A stretch of DNA of 64,000 nucleotides from Roseateles sp. SL47. Lineage in GTDB: Bacteria; Pseudomonadota; Gammaproteobacteria; Burkholderiales; Burkholderiaceae_C. Where the stretch lies: NCBI RefSeq assembly GCF_026625885.1, contig NZ_CP113068.1:5580001-5644000 (forward strand), in the 5' to 3' direction. Positions 15,935 to 24,821 of this stretch are shown one piece after another. A program made the translations under genes and the position numbers. Position 1 is the stretch's first letter. Each line of letters starts with the position of its first letter. The notes under the pieces were generated by a model, which saw only the letters and a list, made by a program, of their open reading frames with translations, made no database searches and had not been told where the DNA came from.

Positions 15935-17554
15935 ATGCACCGCTTCGTTCAGCGGCTGGTGGCCGCCGCTCTGCTGATGCCCGCGCTCGCTTTTTCCGCC
16001 GCTGCGATTGACCGGCCTGCGCGCCTGGAGCCCTTGTTGAAGGCGGACCGGCAAGGCCCCTGCCCGGACGACATGGAGACGCTGGCCCGTGTGAAATGCC
16101 GGGGAACGTTGCGGGTGGGCATTCGTTCGGACTACCCGCCATTCGGCTACTCGACGCCGGAAGGGCCGCAAGGCTTGGAGCCCGACCTGGCGCGGCTGCT
16201 GGCGGAGCGCCTGGGCGTGGCCGTGAGCTTTACCACCGTGAATGCGGCCGACCGGATGGTGGTGCTGGGGGAAGACCGTGTGGACGCCCTGATTGCCACG
16301 ACCGGCCACACCGTGCAGCGGGACGAGCAGGCGCTGTTTGTGCGGCCCCACTATTTTGAATCGTCCACCGTTGTGGTCGGCCCCAGGCAATCCGAACTGC
16401 AGCATGTCCGCAGCCTGGATGGCCTGGCCGGGCGCACCATCTGCGTGAGCATTGGCAACTCCACCAATGCCGAACTGGCCGTGCACGGCGCCCGCCTGAT
16501 GCTGTACGGGGGGGCGGGTCGCCTGGTGGAGCAAATCCAGAACGGCACCTGCCCGCTCGCCGCCCACGACAACACCCTGCTGCTGCCGGTGCTGCCCGGC
16601 AGCCATGAGGTGAAACTGTCATTCGCGCCTTTGAACTGGGGCATTGTGGTGAATCGGCGCAGCGAGACGCTGGCGCGCTGGCTGGCGGGGGAACTGCGCT
16701 GGCTGCATCGGGATGGCACCCTGTTGCGCCTGGCAAAAACCCATGGCGTGGCCATGCCCTGGCTGGCGGAGCAGCAGGTGCGGTGGTCGGCTCCGCCCTG
16801 CAACACCACCACGGTGCCCGATGACGCGGCCTGCGTCGCCCCGCCCCGGGACAACCGCCTGGCGCCCACCCCGATGGCCGAGGGGGCCGAAGCCTTGGAG
16901 CAGTGGGTGCAGCAACACTGGGGCTTCGAGATCACCCTGGCCATGCTCAAGACGCAGGTGGCCTTGCGACTGTTCGTTGGTGGCGTTGCTTATTCCGTGG
17001 CGCTGGTGGCGGGGGCGGTGGTGGCGACGGTGATGGTGGCACTGGGATTTGGCGCGGGCCTCTCCGCGCGGCCCGCCTGGGTGCGCTGGCCGCTGGGTGG
17101 TGCGCTGCTGGTGATGCAGTCCACGCCGATGGTCATGTTCATGGCCGCAGCCGGCATGGTGCTCAGCAGTGCCGGCAGGGTGACGCCGTTCCTGGCCTGG
17201 GGCATGGCGGTGCTGGTGCTGGGGCTGTTTAATGGCAGCAATGCCGGCCAGGCGATTGCCGATGCTCGGCGCGACCTGCTGGCTGCCGCCCGCCCCGCCG
17301 GGCTTTTGGCAGCGGCCTTGCAGGCCCGAGCGCAGATCGCCTCGTTTGCGGCCAATGCCACACGGGGGAGTCCGGTTGCGTCGCTCATCGGGGTGCCGGA
17401 ACTGCTGGCGGCGCAGACGGACATTGCCTCTTTCTCGGCCGAATCCACCACCACCTTTGGCCTGCTGCTGATGTTCTACATGGCCTTGGTGTCGCTGGTG
17501 GTGGCTGTGCTCAAACGGCTGCAGGACCGATTGCAGCCCCTGGCTGTTGGGTGA
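15935..17554 (+). CDS. Fused amino-acid ABC transporter: binding protein plus permease
   Basis: 539-residue fusion. A signal peptide (MHRFVQRLVAAALLMPALAF) is followed by a family-3 solute-binding domain (about residues 50-290: GTLRVGIRSDYPPFGYSTPE, then LARLLAERLGV, then FDx-like features). A His/Glu-type permease domain starts near residue 340. It ends with NATRGSPVASLIGVPELL, the counterpart of the conserved S-x-x-S-x-I-G-V-x-E-L segment of amino-acid permeases. The EAA loop is weak. It likely imports a polar amino acid or related compound. A second permease gene follows after three bases. No ATPase gene is near. Confidence 0.82.
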   Translation: MHRFVQRLVAAALLMPALAFSAAAIDRPARLEPLLKADRQGPCPDDMETLARVKCRGTLRVGIRSDYPPFGYSTPEGPQGLEPDLARLLAERLGVAVSFTTVNAADRMVVLGEDRVDALIATTGHTVQRDEQALFVRPHYFESSTVVVGPRQSELQHVRSLDGLAGRTICVSIGNSTNAELAVHGARLMLYGGAGRLVEQIQNGTCPLAAHDNTLLLPVLPGSHEVKLSFAPLNWGIVVNRRSETLARWLAGELRWLHRDGTLLRLAKTHGVAMPWLAEQQVRWSAPPCNTTTVPDDAACVAPPRDNRLAPTPMAEGAEALEQWVQQHWGFEITLAMLKTQVALRLFVGGVAYSVALVAGAVVATVMVALGFGAGLSARPAWVRWPLGGALLVMQSTPMVMFMAAAGMVLSSAGRVTPFLAWGMAVLVLGLFNGSNAGQAIADARRDLLAAARPAGLLAAALQARAQIASFAANATRGSPVASLIGVPELLAAQTDIASFSAESTTTFGLLLMFYMALVSLVVAVLKRLQDRLQPLAVG

Positions 17555-17557
17555 CCC

Positions 17558-18184
17558 ATGGACCTTGCATTGATCCGATTCCTGCCGGACTTCTTGCCTG
17601 GCTTCTTTCACGCGCTGGGCACCAATCTGTCGGTGGCCGCGAATGCGCTCGGTGTGGGCCTGCCGATGGGCGTGTTGCTGGGCCTGATGAGCCTGCCCAG
17701 CGCGAGCCGTGTGATGTCACCGGCCCGGCGCGCAGCGGCAGGCGCTGCGGGCCTGATCACCGCCCTGCTTCGAGCCGCGCCGGCTTTTGTGGTGATGTAC
17801 GTGCTGCTGCATGCCACGCCCGGCCGCTGGGGAATCGGGCCCGAAGGCGCAGTGGCACTGGCGCTGGCGTTCTATGCCGCCGCTTACGTCGCGGACACAC
17901 TGCAACCCGCCATGCTCGATTGGCGCACTGGCGGTACGGCGGGTGCGCAACTGTTTCTGACCGGGCTGGTCCGCTGCTTCTTCGTGATGGTCCTCTCCAG
18001 CGGCTTCGGCGCTGCGGTGGGTGTGACCGAAGCCACGGCGGTGACACTGCGCGCGCTGGAACAACTGCCCACCACGGCTGACCGCCTGGGACTGATGGCG
18101 TGCGTGGTGGCGGTGTTTATTGCGATGCGGCAGGCGGTGAACCTTGGCTTGGCCGGTTTGCGCAGATGGATGCCTGCGCGTTGA
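17558..18184 (+). CDS. Amino-acid ABC transporter permease
   Basis: 208-residue membrane protein with about five helices, starting three bases after the fusion gene. FFHALGTNLSVAANALGVGLPMGVLLGL and LLRAAPAFVVMYVLLHATP correspond to the start of HisM/GlnP-like permeases (L-R-x-x-P). The C-terminal EAA-like region is poorly conserved (QPAMLDWRTGGTAGAQLF), and SSGFGAAVGVTEATAVTLRALEQLPT takes the place of the usual I-G-V-x-E-L segment. Together with the permease part of the fusion it would form the membrane heterodimer. The ATPase must come from elsewhere. Confidence 0.78.
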   Translation: MDLALIRFLPDFLPGFFHALGTNLSVAANALGVGLPMGVLLGLMSLPSASRVMSPARRAAAGAAGLITALLRAAPAFVVMYVLLHATPGRWGIGPEGAVALALAFYAAAYVADTLQPAMLDWRTGGTAGAQLFLTGLVRCFFVMVLSSGFGAAVGVTEATAVTLRALEQLPTTADRLGLMACVVAVFIAMRQAVNLGLAGLRRWMPAR

Positions 18185-18188
18185 TGGG

Positions 18189-18223
18189 CGGCCCGTTCTT
18201 GCCCTGGAAGCACGGGCTTTTTC
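18189..18223 (+). terminator. Intrinsic terminator after the ABC permease
   Basis: GCCCGT and ACGGGC arms separated by 15 bases and followed by TTTTTC, starting seven bases after the permease stop. It closes the methyltransferase/ABC importer unit. The remaining bases up to the convergent TAXI gene show nothing recognisable. Confidence 0.7.
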
Positions 18224-18398
18224 GCCACTGAGGGCCTTGTTCATCACGATCCCGATGTCTGCCTTCCTCTGGAGGCTGTCGAACACCAGCTTGCAGCTTG
18301 GCTCCCCGCGCCGGATGGCTGCATGACCCTGTCGAGGCGGATGCCCCTCGATGCCACGCCGCTCGGGCTGGCCACAATCGCTCAACGGGCACACCCCA

Positions 18399-19625
18399 CT
18401 ACATCAGCGGCCTCAAATGCTCCAGCCGATCCCTCGCAATCTGATCCCGTCCCTTGCGATTGAAGATCGACTCCACCAGCCTGAAGAGATAACGTCCCAG
18501 CCAGCCGGGCCGTCGTCCACGGGCCACGCCGCGCTCCAGCCATCCGAGCCAATGCAGCGCGATGCCCAGCACCACACCGTCGATGAAGCCCGTCAGCGAC
18601 TGCAGCGTTCCCACGGCTGACACCGACGCCAGCACAAACAGCGCTGGCGCCCAGTAGGCATCCACGATCCCCGCCACGGCGGGTGGAAGATGCGTGAACA
18701 GCCACGGCGTGCCGCTCTTCACCCATTCCAGCGCCAGCGGATGGACCGGCAGCACCGTGCCGGTACGGCGCGGAAATTCCCCGGGGTCCGACACCAGCGT
18801 CTGCCCTTTGTGCACCTCCTCCATCGCCTGCAACAAGGCATAGAGCACGGCGGGATGGATATCCTCCCGCACCACCACATTCACGATCGCCCCCACCAGC
18901 GCCACGTCCTGAGGCGGCTGCGGGGCTCGCAGGTCAAACGCCCCTTTGACCAGCGTGGCCGGCTTGAGATAGTCCAGGTTGCGCCCGATGCTGACGTTGT
19001 CCACAAAGGAATACAGACGCAAGTCGGGATTGGCGGCGAGACGGCGCACCAGGGGATTGCCCGGCGCCACCATGAAAAATCCGGCGTCGTATTGCCCCCT
19101 GTGCATGGCATTGGACGCCTGCTCCAGGGAGCTGTTGGTGAACGACGTGTTGGCCGGCGTCACGCCATACAGCTCCAGCACATCCCGCGTGGCCTGGGCG
19201 GTGGCACTGTCCTGTCGCGGCATGATCAGGCGCAGCCCGGCCAGCCCCGCCAAGGTGGCCGGGTCGCGCGTGCTGCGCCGCATGAACAGGAACAAGGGCT
19301 GCAATTCAATCGCGCCCGCCGAATTCACTGTCGGATGCTGCGCCGCGTCCACCCGCTGGGCGGTGAAGCCGATCTGCACATCACTGCCCGGGGCGTCCAG
19401 CCGATTGATGATGCGCAGGCTGTCTTCCTGATTGCGGACCTCCACCACGATCTTCTTCGTCCGCATGATCTCCGCATAACGGCGCGCATGGGTGTCGAAG
19501 GATCCCCCCGGGGGCCCAGCCTGGATCACCACCTTGTCCGGTGGCGTCACACGTTGGCTATTGCCTTCCAGCACCCACCACAGGCCGGCCAGCACCACCA
19601 GCACCACCAGACTCATGCGCGACAT
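18399..19625 (-). CDS. TAXI-family TRAP solute-binding protein, membrane-anchored
   Basis: 408-residue protein of the TAXI (TRAP-associated extracytoplasmic immunogenic) family: an N-terminal membrane segment (about 5-20), then VVIQAGPPGGSFDTHARRYAEI, the usual G-x-x-G-x-Y/F region near the N-terminus, and QIGFTAQRVDAAQ. Unlike soluble TAXI proteins it has two hydrophobic segments near residues 320-375 and a basic C-terminus (RKGRDQIARDRLEHLRPLM), so it is tethered at both ends. No TRAP permease gene is nearby. The ATG at 19625 was preferred to the adjacent upstream GTG. Confidence 0.8.
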   Translation of the reverse strand: MSRMSLVVLVVLAGLWWVLEGNSQRVTPPDKVVIQAGPPGGSFDTHARRYAEIMRTKKIVVEVRNQEDSLRIINRLDAPGSDVQIGFTAQRVDAAQHPTVNSAGAIELQPLFLFMRRSTRDPATLAGLAGLRLIMPRQDSATAQATRDVLELYGVTPANTSFTNSSLEQASNAMHRGQYDAGFFMVAPGNPLVRRLAANPDLRLYSFVDNVSIGRNLDYLKPATLVKGAFDLRAPQPPQDVALVGAIVNVVVREDIHPAVLYALLQAMEEVHKGQTLVSDPGEFPRRTGTVLPVHPLALEWVKSGTPWLFTHLPPAVAGIVDAYWAPALFVLASVSAVGTLQSLTGFIDGVVLGIALHWLGWLERGVARGRRPGWLGRYLFRLVESIFNRKGRDQIARDRLEHLRPLM

Positions 19626-19802
19626 CACCGGCTCCCTGCATCACCCGCCCCCACGGGCGTCGGACGATGATGGCGAGGGGCCCGGTGTTTGGGGGCGCTC
19701 GGACTGCAGTCACGGGAAATCGGAACCGGAAAATCCGCAGCGGTCTGAGCCGCTTGTGGCCGATGCCCCACGGTGGCCGGGTCGCCCAGCCCACTCCGGA
19801 CG

Positions 19803-19838
19803 CAAAAAGGCGCCACCCCCGTGAGGAAGCGGCGCCAA
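19803..19838 (-). terminator. Intrinsic terminator after ahpF
   Basis: On the minus strand the self-complementary GGCGCC block occurs twice around a 17-base loop, followed by TTTTTG. It lies about 65 bases after the ahpF stop. The remaining gap up to the TAXI gene holds no visible gene. Confidence 0.7.
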
Positions 19839-19901
19839 GGTCATCCCAAAGGACAACAGCGGATCAGGTGCAGGTCAGGTGCAGGTCACAGATCAGCCGC
19901 A

Positions 19902-21455
19902 TCAATTGCGGATCAGGTGATCAAAGGCCGACAGTGCTGCCTTGGCACCATCACCGGCCGCGATGATGATCTGCTTGTACGGAACCGTCGTGGCGTCCCC
20001 TGCGGCAAACACACCGGGCACCGAGGTCTGCCCCTTGGCATCCACGATGATCTCGCCGTACTTGGACAGCTCCACCACACCACGCAGCCATTCGGTGTTG
20101 GGCACCAGGCCGATCTGCACAAACACGCCTTCCAGCTCCAGGCGGCGAGCTTCGCCGCTGGCACGGTCGGTGTAGTTCAGGCCGTTGAGCTTGCCGTTGG
20201 CCCCGGTGAACTCGGTGGTCTGCGCCTGCTTGATGATGGTGACATTGGCGAGGCTTTCCAGCTTCTTCACCAGCACCGCATCCGCACGCAGTTGGTCACC
20301 GAACTCCAGCAAGGTGACATGGGCCACCAGGCCGGCCAGGTCGATGGCCGCTTCCACGCCGGAGTTGCCGCCGCCGATCACCGCCACGCGCTTGCCCTTG
20401 AACAGCGGGCCATCGCAGTGCGGGCAGTAGGCCACGCCCTTGTTCTTGTATTCCTCTTCGCCCGGCACATTCACATTGCGCCAACGTGCGCCGGTGGAGA
20501 GGATGACCGTCTTGCTCTTGAGCGAAGCCCCATTGGCCAGTTGAATCTCGACCAGGCCGCCGGGCGTGGTGGCGGGCACCAGCTTGTCCGCACGCTGCAG
20601 GTTCATCACGTCCACGCCGTAATCCTTGACGTGGGACTCCAGCGCCATCGCGAACTTCGGGCCATCGGTCGACAGCACCGAGATGTAGTTCTCGATCGCA
20701 AGCGTGTCATTCACCTGGCCACCGAAGCGTTCGGCCGCCACACCGGTGCGGATGCCCTTGCGAGCGGCATACACCGCCGCCGCCGCGCCGGCCGGGCCAC
20801 CGCCCACCACCAGCACGTCAAAGGCTTCCTTGGCCGACAGCTTGGCCGCGTCCTTGGCACCTGCATTGGTGTCCAGCTTGGCGACGATCTCTTCCACGGT
20901 CATGCGGCCAGAGCCAAAGTGCGAGCCGTTCAGGTACACCGCCGGCACGGCCATGATGTCGCGGGCATTCACTTCTTCCTGGAACAGGCCGCCGTCGATG
21001 ATGACGGTCTTGACGCGGGGGTTCAGCACCGCCATGAGCGACAGCGCCTGCACCACGTCCGGGCAGTTGTGGCAGGACAGGGACATATACACCTCAAAGG
21101 CGTAGTCACCGTCCAGGCCCTTGACCTGATCGATGGTGGACGGCTCCACCTTGGGCGGATGGCCACCGGTCCACAGCAGGGCCAGCACCAGCGAGGTGAA
21201 TTCGTGGCCCAGCGGGATCCCGGCGAAGCGCAGGCTCTGTTCAGTGCCGGTGCGCTTGAGGCTGAAGGAGGGGCGACGGGCGTCGTTGCCATCCAGCTTC
21301 AGCGTGATCTTGTCGGACATGCCGTCGATGTCCTGCAGCAGCTGCTTGAGCTGCGTGGAGCTCTCAGAGTCGTTCAGCGAGGCCTCGATTTCGAACGGCA
21401 GCGTGACCCGCTCCAGGTAGGCCTTGAGCTGCGCCTTCAGGTTGTCGTCCAACAT
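19902..21455 (-). CDS. ahpF: Alkyl hydroperoxide reductase subunit F
   Basis: 517-residue NADH-dependent flavoprotein disulfide reductase that recharges AhpC. The N-terminal double thioredoxin-fold domain carries the redox motif CHNC (residues 128-131). The FAD site is [19 protein letters not shown], the flavin-proximal disulfide is in AYCPHCDGP, the NADH site is [12 protein letters not shown], and the C-terminal FAD motif is GVFAAGDAT. The ATG at 21455 is preceded by AGGAAG at good spacing and begins [10 protein letters not shown] like other AhpF proteins. ahpC lies 194 bases upstream on the same strand. Confidence 0.97.
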   Translation of the reverse strand: MLDDNLKAQLKAYLERVTLPFEIEASLNDSESSTQLKQLLQDIDGMSDKITLKLDGNDARRPSFSLKRTGTEQSLRFAGIPLGHEFTSLVLALLWTGGHPPKVEPSTIDQVKGLDGDYAFEVYMSLSCHNCPDVVQALSLMAVLNPRVKTVIIDGGLFQEEVNARDIMAVPAVYLNGSHFGSGRMTVEEIVAKLDTNAGAKDAAKLSAKEAFDVLVVGGGPAGAAAAVYAARKGIRTGVAAERFGGQVNDTLAIENYISVLSTDGPKFAMALESHVKDYGVDVMNLQRADKLVPATTPGGLVEIQLANGASLKSKTVILSTGARWRNVNVPGEEEYKNKGVAYCPHCDGPLFKGKRVAVIGGGNSGVEAAIDLAGLVAHVTLLEFGDQLRADAVLVKKLESLANVTIIKQAQTTEFTGANGKLNGLNYTDRASGEARRLELEGVFVQIGLVPNTEWLRGVVELSKYGEIIVDAKGQTSVPGVFAAGDATTVPYKQIIIAAGDGAKAALSAFDHLIRN

Positions 21456-21649
21456 CGTTACTTCCTTTCTTGCTTGTTTTTTCAAGCGCTAAGCGACTTT
21501 GAGAACCGGCCTCCCTGGATCGTTCCGATCCGTCTGAATGATGTCAGGGCGGCCAGCATCCCACCCGCAGGCCGTACAGGCCCGCGAGTGTTGCATTGGC
21601 AAAGATTGGGTGAGGACCATCCTCAACCGAATCCGGTGGGGGGCAGAAC

Positions 21650-22213
21650 TTAGATCTTGCCGACCAGGTCCAGCGACGGGGTCAGGGTCTTCTCGCCGTC
21701 GTTCCACTTGGCGGGGCAGACTTGGCCCGGGTGCTCGGCCACGTACTTGGCAGCCTTGACCTTGCGCAGGGTTTCCTTGACGTCACGAGCGATCGCGTTG
21801 TCGTGCACTTCGGCCGTCTTGATCACGCCTTCCGGGTTGATCACGAAGGTGCCACGCAGGGCCAGACCTTCTTCAGGGATGTGCACGCCGAAGGCGTTGG
21901 TCAGGGCGTGGGTGGGGTCACCCACCAGCGGGAACTTGGCCTTGCCGACGGCCGGCGAGGTTTCGTGCCACACCTTGTGCGAGAAGTGCGTGTCGGTGGT
22001 CACGATGTAGACCTCGGCACCCAGCTTCTGGAATTCTGCGTAGTTGTCAGCAGCGTCTTCCACTTCGGTCGGGCAGTTGAAGGTGAAGGCGGCCGGCATG
22101 AAAATCAGCACAGACCACTTGCCCTTGAGCGACTCTTCCGTCACTTCAATGAACTTGCCGTTGTGGAAGGCTTGTGCCTTGAAGGGTTTGACTTGGGTAT
22201 TGATCAGGGACAT
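21650..22213 (-). CDS. ahpC: Alkyl hydroperoxide reductase subunit C (peroxiredoxin)
   Basis: 187-residue typical 2-Cys peroxiredoxin that reduces hydrogen peroxide and organic peroxides. The peroxidatic Cys47 is in FTFNCPTE and the resolving Cys166 in HPGQVCPAKW; the length equals E. coli AhpC (187). AhpF is encoded downstream. The upstream region has a TATGAT-like minus-10 box (22249-22254, minus strand) without a good minus-35, which suits an activator-dependent promoter, and a strong palindrome further up. No oxyR gene is in the window. Confidence 0.97.
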   Translation of the reverse strand: MSLINTQVKPFKAQAFHNGKFIEVTEESLKGKWSVLIFMPAAFTFNCPTEVEDAADNYAEFQKLGAEVYIVTTDTHFSHKVWHETSPAVGKAKFPLVGDPTHALTNAFGVHIPEEGLALRGTFVINPEGVIKTAEVHDNAIARDVKETLRKVKAAKYVAEHPGQVCPAKWNDGEKTLTPSLDLVGKI

Positions 22214-22313
22214 CTCTCGTCTCGCTGTTGGGTTGATGGGATGGACAGATCATAGGGGCGCCATCCCATCGGCGGAGTTGAATTCCCCAATGAGGCTTAT
22301 TGCTTCAGGCTAT

Positions 22314-22338
22314 TGACGTTGACCATCAATCAACGTCA
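22314..22338. promoter_or_regulatory. Palindrome upstream of ahpC
   Basis: Perfect inverted repeat TGACGTTGA-N7-TCAACGTCA about 100 bases upstream of the ahpC start and about 60 bases upstream of the candidate minus-10. ATAG/CTAT tetranucleotides lie just beside it (22310-22313, 22342-22345, 22355-22358). These recall the parts of an OxyR site, but their spacing does not fit the full consensus. It is probably a regulator binding site; which regulator is unknown. Confidence 0.5.
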
Positions 22339-22421
22339 CTTGATAGTCATGATTCATAGGCCAAACCGGCCCAAAGTTCAAGGCCATCGCCCGATCTGAG
22401 GCGAATTCAGGCCGTGAAGCC

Positions 22422-23684
22422 TCAGAGCTGTTCCAACGCCAACAGTTCCTCCACCGTCTGACGGCGGCGGATCAGGCGCACGTCAGCCCCGTCCACCAGC
22501 ACTTCCGCCGTCAGCGGTCGGCTGTTGTAGTTGCTGGACATGGAAGCCCCATAAGCGCCGGTGTCATGGATCACCAGCAGGTCTCCCACCTGCGCCTGCG
22601 GCAGGTCGCGGGTCAGCACCACACCGCCATCGCCCTGGGTGAACACATCCCCGCTTTCGCACAAGGGGCCCGCCACAACGGTGGGCTGCGTGGGTCGCTG
22701 GGTGCCATCGGCCGGGATCAGGTCCATGGCGTGGAAGCTTCCATACATCGCGGGGCGCATCAGCTCGTTGAATCCCGCGTCCACCAGCAGGAAGTGCTGA
22801 CGGCCCTGCTGCTTGACCGCCCGCACCTCGGCCACAAGCACGCCAGCTTCCGCCACCAGGTAGCGGCCGGGCTCCAGTTCCAGCTGCAGCTCATGGCCGA
22901 TGACCGCCTGCGCCTCGCGCCGGGCCGTGTCCCACAGGCTGAAATAGTGGGCCGGGTCGATGCGTGCGTCGCCGGACTGATAGGGGATGGAGAGGCCACC
23001 GCCTGCGGAGATGGCGCTCAGGTCCATGTCGGCGTCCTTCACCTGGCGCACCAGCCCGACCATGGCGCCGCAGACCTCGGCCAGATGGCCATAGTCCACG
23101 CCGGAACCGATGTGCATGTGCAGGCCGATCAGGCGCAGCCCCTGTTCACGGATGGCCGCCAGCGCTTGCGGCAGCTGTTCATGCCAGATGCCATGCTTGC
23201 TGTGTTCGCCGCCGGTATTGGTCTTGTTGCTATGGCCGTGGCCAAAGCCTGGGTTCAGGCGCAGCCACACTGGATGACCGGGCGACACCTGGCCCAGTTG
23301 GGCCAGCATGTCGATGGAACCCGCATTCACCGGCACTTTCGGCTCGCTGACGGTGCGCAGCGTGTCCCGGTCCAGCAGGTCGGCCGTGAAGACGATGTCG
23401 GAATGGGCCGCATCGTCACCCTGACCCACGGCGTAACCGGCCGCCAGCGCGCGCAGCACTTCGCCTCGCGACACCGCATCCACCTTCACCCCCTGCTGCC
23501 GCATCAGCCGCAACACATGGGTGTTGGAGCAGGCTTTTTGAGCAAAACGGACAACATCGAACTGTTTCAGGGCGGCGGCACGGTCACGAATGATCTGGGC
23601 GTCATACACCCACAACGGAGTGCCGAATCGCTCGGCCAGTTGCTGGAGGAAACGGGCACGGGTGGGGGGCAAGGCTTGCGGCAT
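22422..23684 (-). CDS. lysA: Diaminopimelate decarboxylase
   Basis: 420-residue PLP enzyme that makes L-lysine from meso-diaminopimelate; the length equals E. coli LysA. The PLP-binding lysine is in FAQKACSN (canonical FAVKACSN). Further motifs are HIGSGVDYG, ELEPGRYLVAEAG and the cofactor/substrate motif CESGDVF. ATG 23684 gives MPQALPPTRARFLQQLAERF; the frame is open further upstream without family features. It is transcribed divergently from a LysR-type regulator, the classical lysA-lysR arrangement. Confidence 0.95.
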   Translation of the reverse strand: MPQALPPTRARFLQQLAERFGTPLWVYDAQIIRDRAAALKQFDVVRFAQKACSNTHVLRLMRQQGVKVDAVSRGEVLRALAAGYAVGQGDDAAHSDIVFTADLLDRDTLRTVSEPKVPVNAGSIDMLAQLGQVSPGHPVWLRLNPGFGHGHSNKTNTGGEHSKHGIWHEQLPQALAAIREQGLRLIGLHMHIGSGVDYGHLAEVCGAMVGLVRQVKDADMDLSAISAGGGLSIPYQSGDARIDPAHYFSLWDTARREAQAVIGHELQLELEPGRYLVAEAGVLVAEVRAVKQQGRQHFLLVDAGFNELMRPAMYGSFHAMDLIPADGTQRPTQPTVVAGPLCESGDVFTQGDGGVVLTRDLPQAQVGDLLVIHDTGAYGASMSSNYNSRPLTAEVLVDGADVRLIRRRQTVEELLALEQL

Positions 23685-23798
23685 GGTTTGCAGGGAGATG
23701 GGGTGGCACCGGAATGGATGCCGCCAGCATGAACCAATGCGACCATTCATTCAAATGCTTTGATATCGTCACACCATTCATCCCTGATATCCCGAGGC
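23685..23798. promoter_or_regulatory. lysA-lysR divergent control region
   Basis: The 114-base gap between divergent lysA and lysR carries a duplicated pair of words: ACCATTCAT at 23742-23750 and 23773-23781, each followed by TGATATC at 23761-23767 and 23785-23791. Repeated sites beside a divergent LysR regulator are expected for autoregulation and control of lysA. The region is clearly richer in A/T than its surroundings. Confidence 0.5.
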
Positions 23799-24776
23799 AT
23801 GCCACTCTCCCATCGCCACATCGAAGTCTTCCGCGCCGTGATGACGGCTGGCAGCGTGACCGGCGCGGCCGAATTGCTGTTCACTTCGCAGCCCACCGTC
23901 AGCCGCGAGCTGGCGCGCATGGAAAGCCTGCTCGGTTACGCGCTGTTCGAGCGCGGACCCGGGCGTGTACGGCCCACGGCCCGGGCGTTGGCGCTCTTCG
24001 AGGAGGTTCAGCGCGTCTACCAGGGCCTGGACCAGGTGGTCGCCCGTGCCCAGGCGCTGGGGCGAGCCGAAAAAGAGCGGCTGCAGGTGCTGACCCTGCC
24101 TGCGCTGGCCCATGCCCTGCTGCCGGCGGCCAGCGCCCGCTGGCTGGCCCGGCATCCGCAGGCCGCGCTCACACTCACGCCGCAGGAGTCTCCGCTGCTG
24201 GAGGAATGGATGGGCGCCCAGCGCTTTGACATCGGCCTGAGCGAAGGTTCCGTGCCGGTGCCCGGCACCCACGGTGAGACGCTGGCCGAACTGGACGAGG
24301 TGTGTGTGCTGCCTGCGGGCCATCCCCTCGCGGCCAAGCCGGTGCTGGAACCTGGCGATTTCGAGGGGGAGCGGTTTGTCAGCCTGGCGGCCGAAGATCC
24401 CTACCGCCGGCAGTTCGACACCCTCTTTGCCGCCGCCGGGGTGCAGCGACGGCTGCAGGTGGAGACCCACAGCGCCATGGCGGTGTGTGCATTGGTCCAG
24501 CAGGGTGTGGGCATCGCGCTGGTCAACCCGCTGACGGCCTGGGCTTGTGCCCATCCTCACCCGGCAGCGCCGACGGACGGCCCTCACAGCAGCCCATCCG
24601 CAGCCCTCACCGGTTCAGGCGGACTGGTGGTCCGGCCGTTTTCCGTGTCCGTGCCGTTCCGCATCCAGGCGCTGCGCCCTCAGCACCGGCCCACCCAGGC
24701 CCTCGCGGACGACTTCATCGCCGCCGTCAAAGACGTGCTGCAGGCGGTACGCACCAAGCACAACGGCCAGCGCTGA
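23799..24776 (+). CDS. lysR: LysR-type transcriptional regulator, probably of lysA
   Basis: 325-residue LysR-family regulator. The N-terminal winged helix-turn-helix reads HIEVFRAVMTAGSVTGAAEL then TSQPTVSRELARMESLLGY. The C-terminal effector domain has LLPAASARWLARHPQAAL and a periplasmic-binding-like core. The divergent position next to lysA indicates a regulator of diaminopimelate decarboxylase, as for LysR in E. coli. ATG 23799 with GAGG just upstream was preferred to the in-frame ATG at 23760. About 20 extra Pro/Ser-rich residues near 265-285 form an insertion in the effector domain. Confidence 0.88.
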   Translation: MPLSHRHIEVFRAVMTAGSVTGAAELLFTSQPTVSRELARMESLLGYALFERGPGRVRPTARALALFEEVQRVYQGLDQVVARAQALGRAEKERLQVLTLPALAHALLPAASARWLARHPQAALTLTPQESPLLEEWMGAQRFDIGLSEGSVPVPGTHGETLAELDEVCVLPAGHPLAAKPVLEPGDFEGERFVSLAAEDPYRRQFDTLFAAAGVQRRLQVETHSAMAVCALVQQGVGIALVNPLTAWACAHPHPAAPTDGPHSSPSAALTGSGGLVVRPFSVSVPFRIQALRPQHRPTQALADDFIAAVKDVLQAVRTKHNGQR

Positions 24777-24794
24777 TGGACAACGCTGGCCGTT
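24762..24794. terminator. Perfect hairpin across the lysR stop
   Basis: Eleven-base arms AACGGCCAGCG and CGCTGGCCGTT around an 11-base loop, spanning the lysR stop codon and lying 28 bases from the convergent dxs stop. There is no T-run on either side, so termination is inferred only from position and stability. Confidence 0.5.
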
Positions 24795-24821
24795 GAAGGC
24801 GGCGGCAGTGAGGCGCCCGGC

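Noticed and set aside
22310..22358. Complete OxyR binding site at ahpC
   Set aside because: ATAG/CTAT words are present but not at the spacing of the four-element consensus, so I only call a palindrome.
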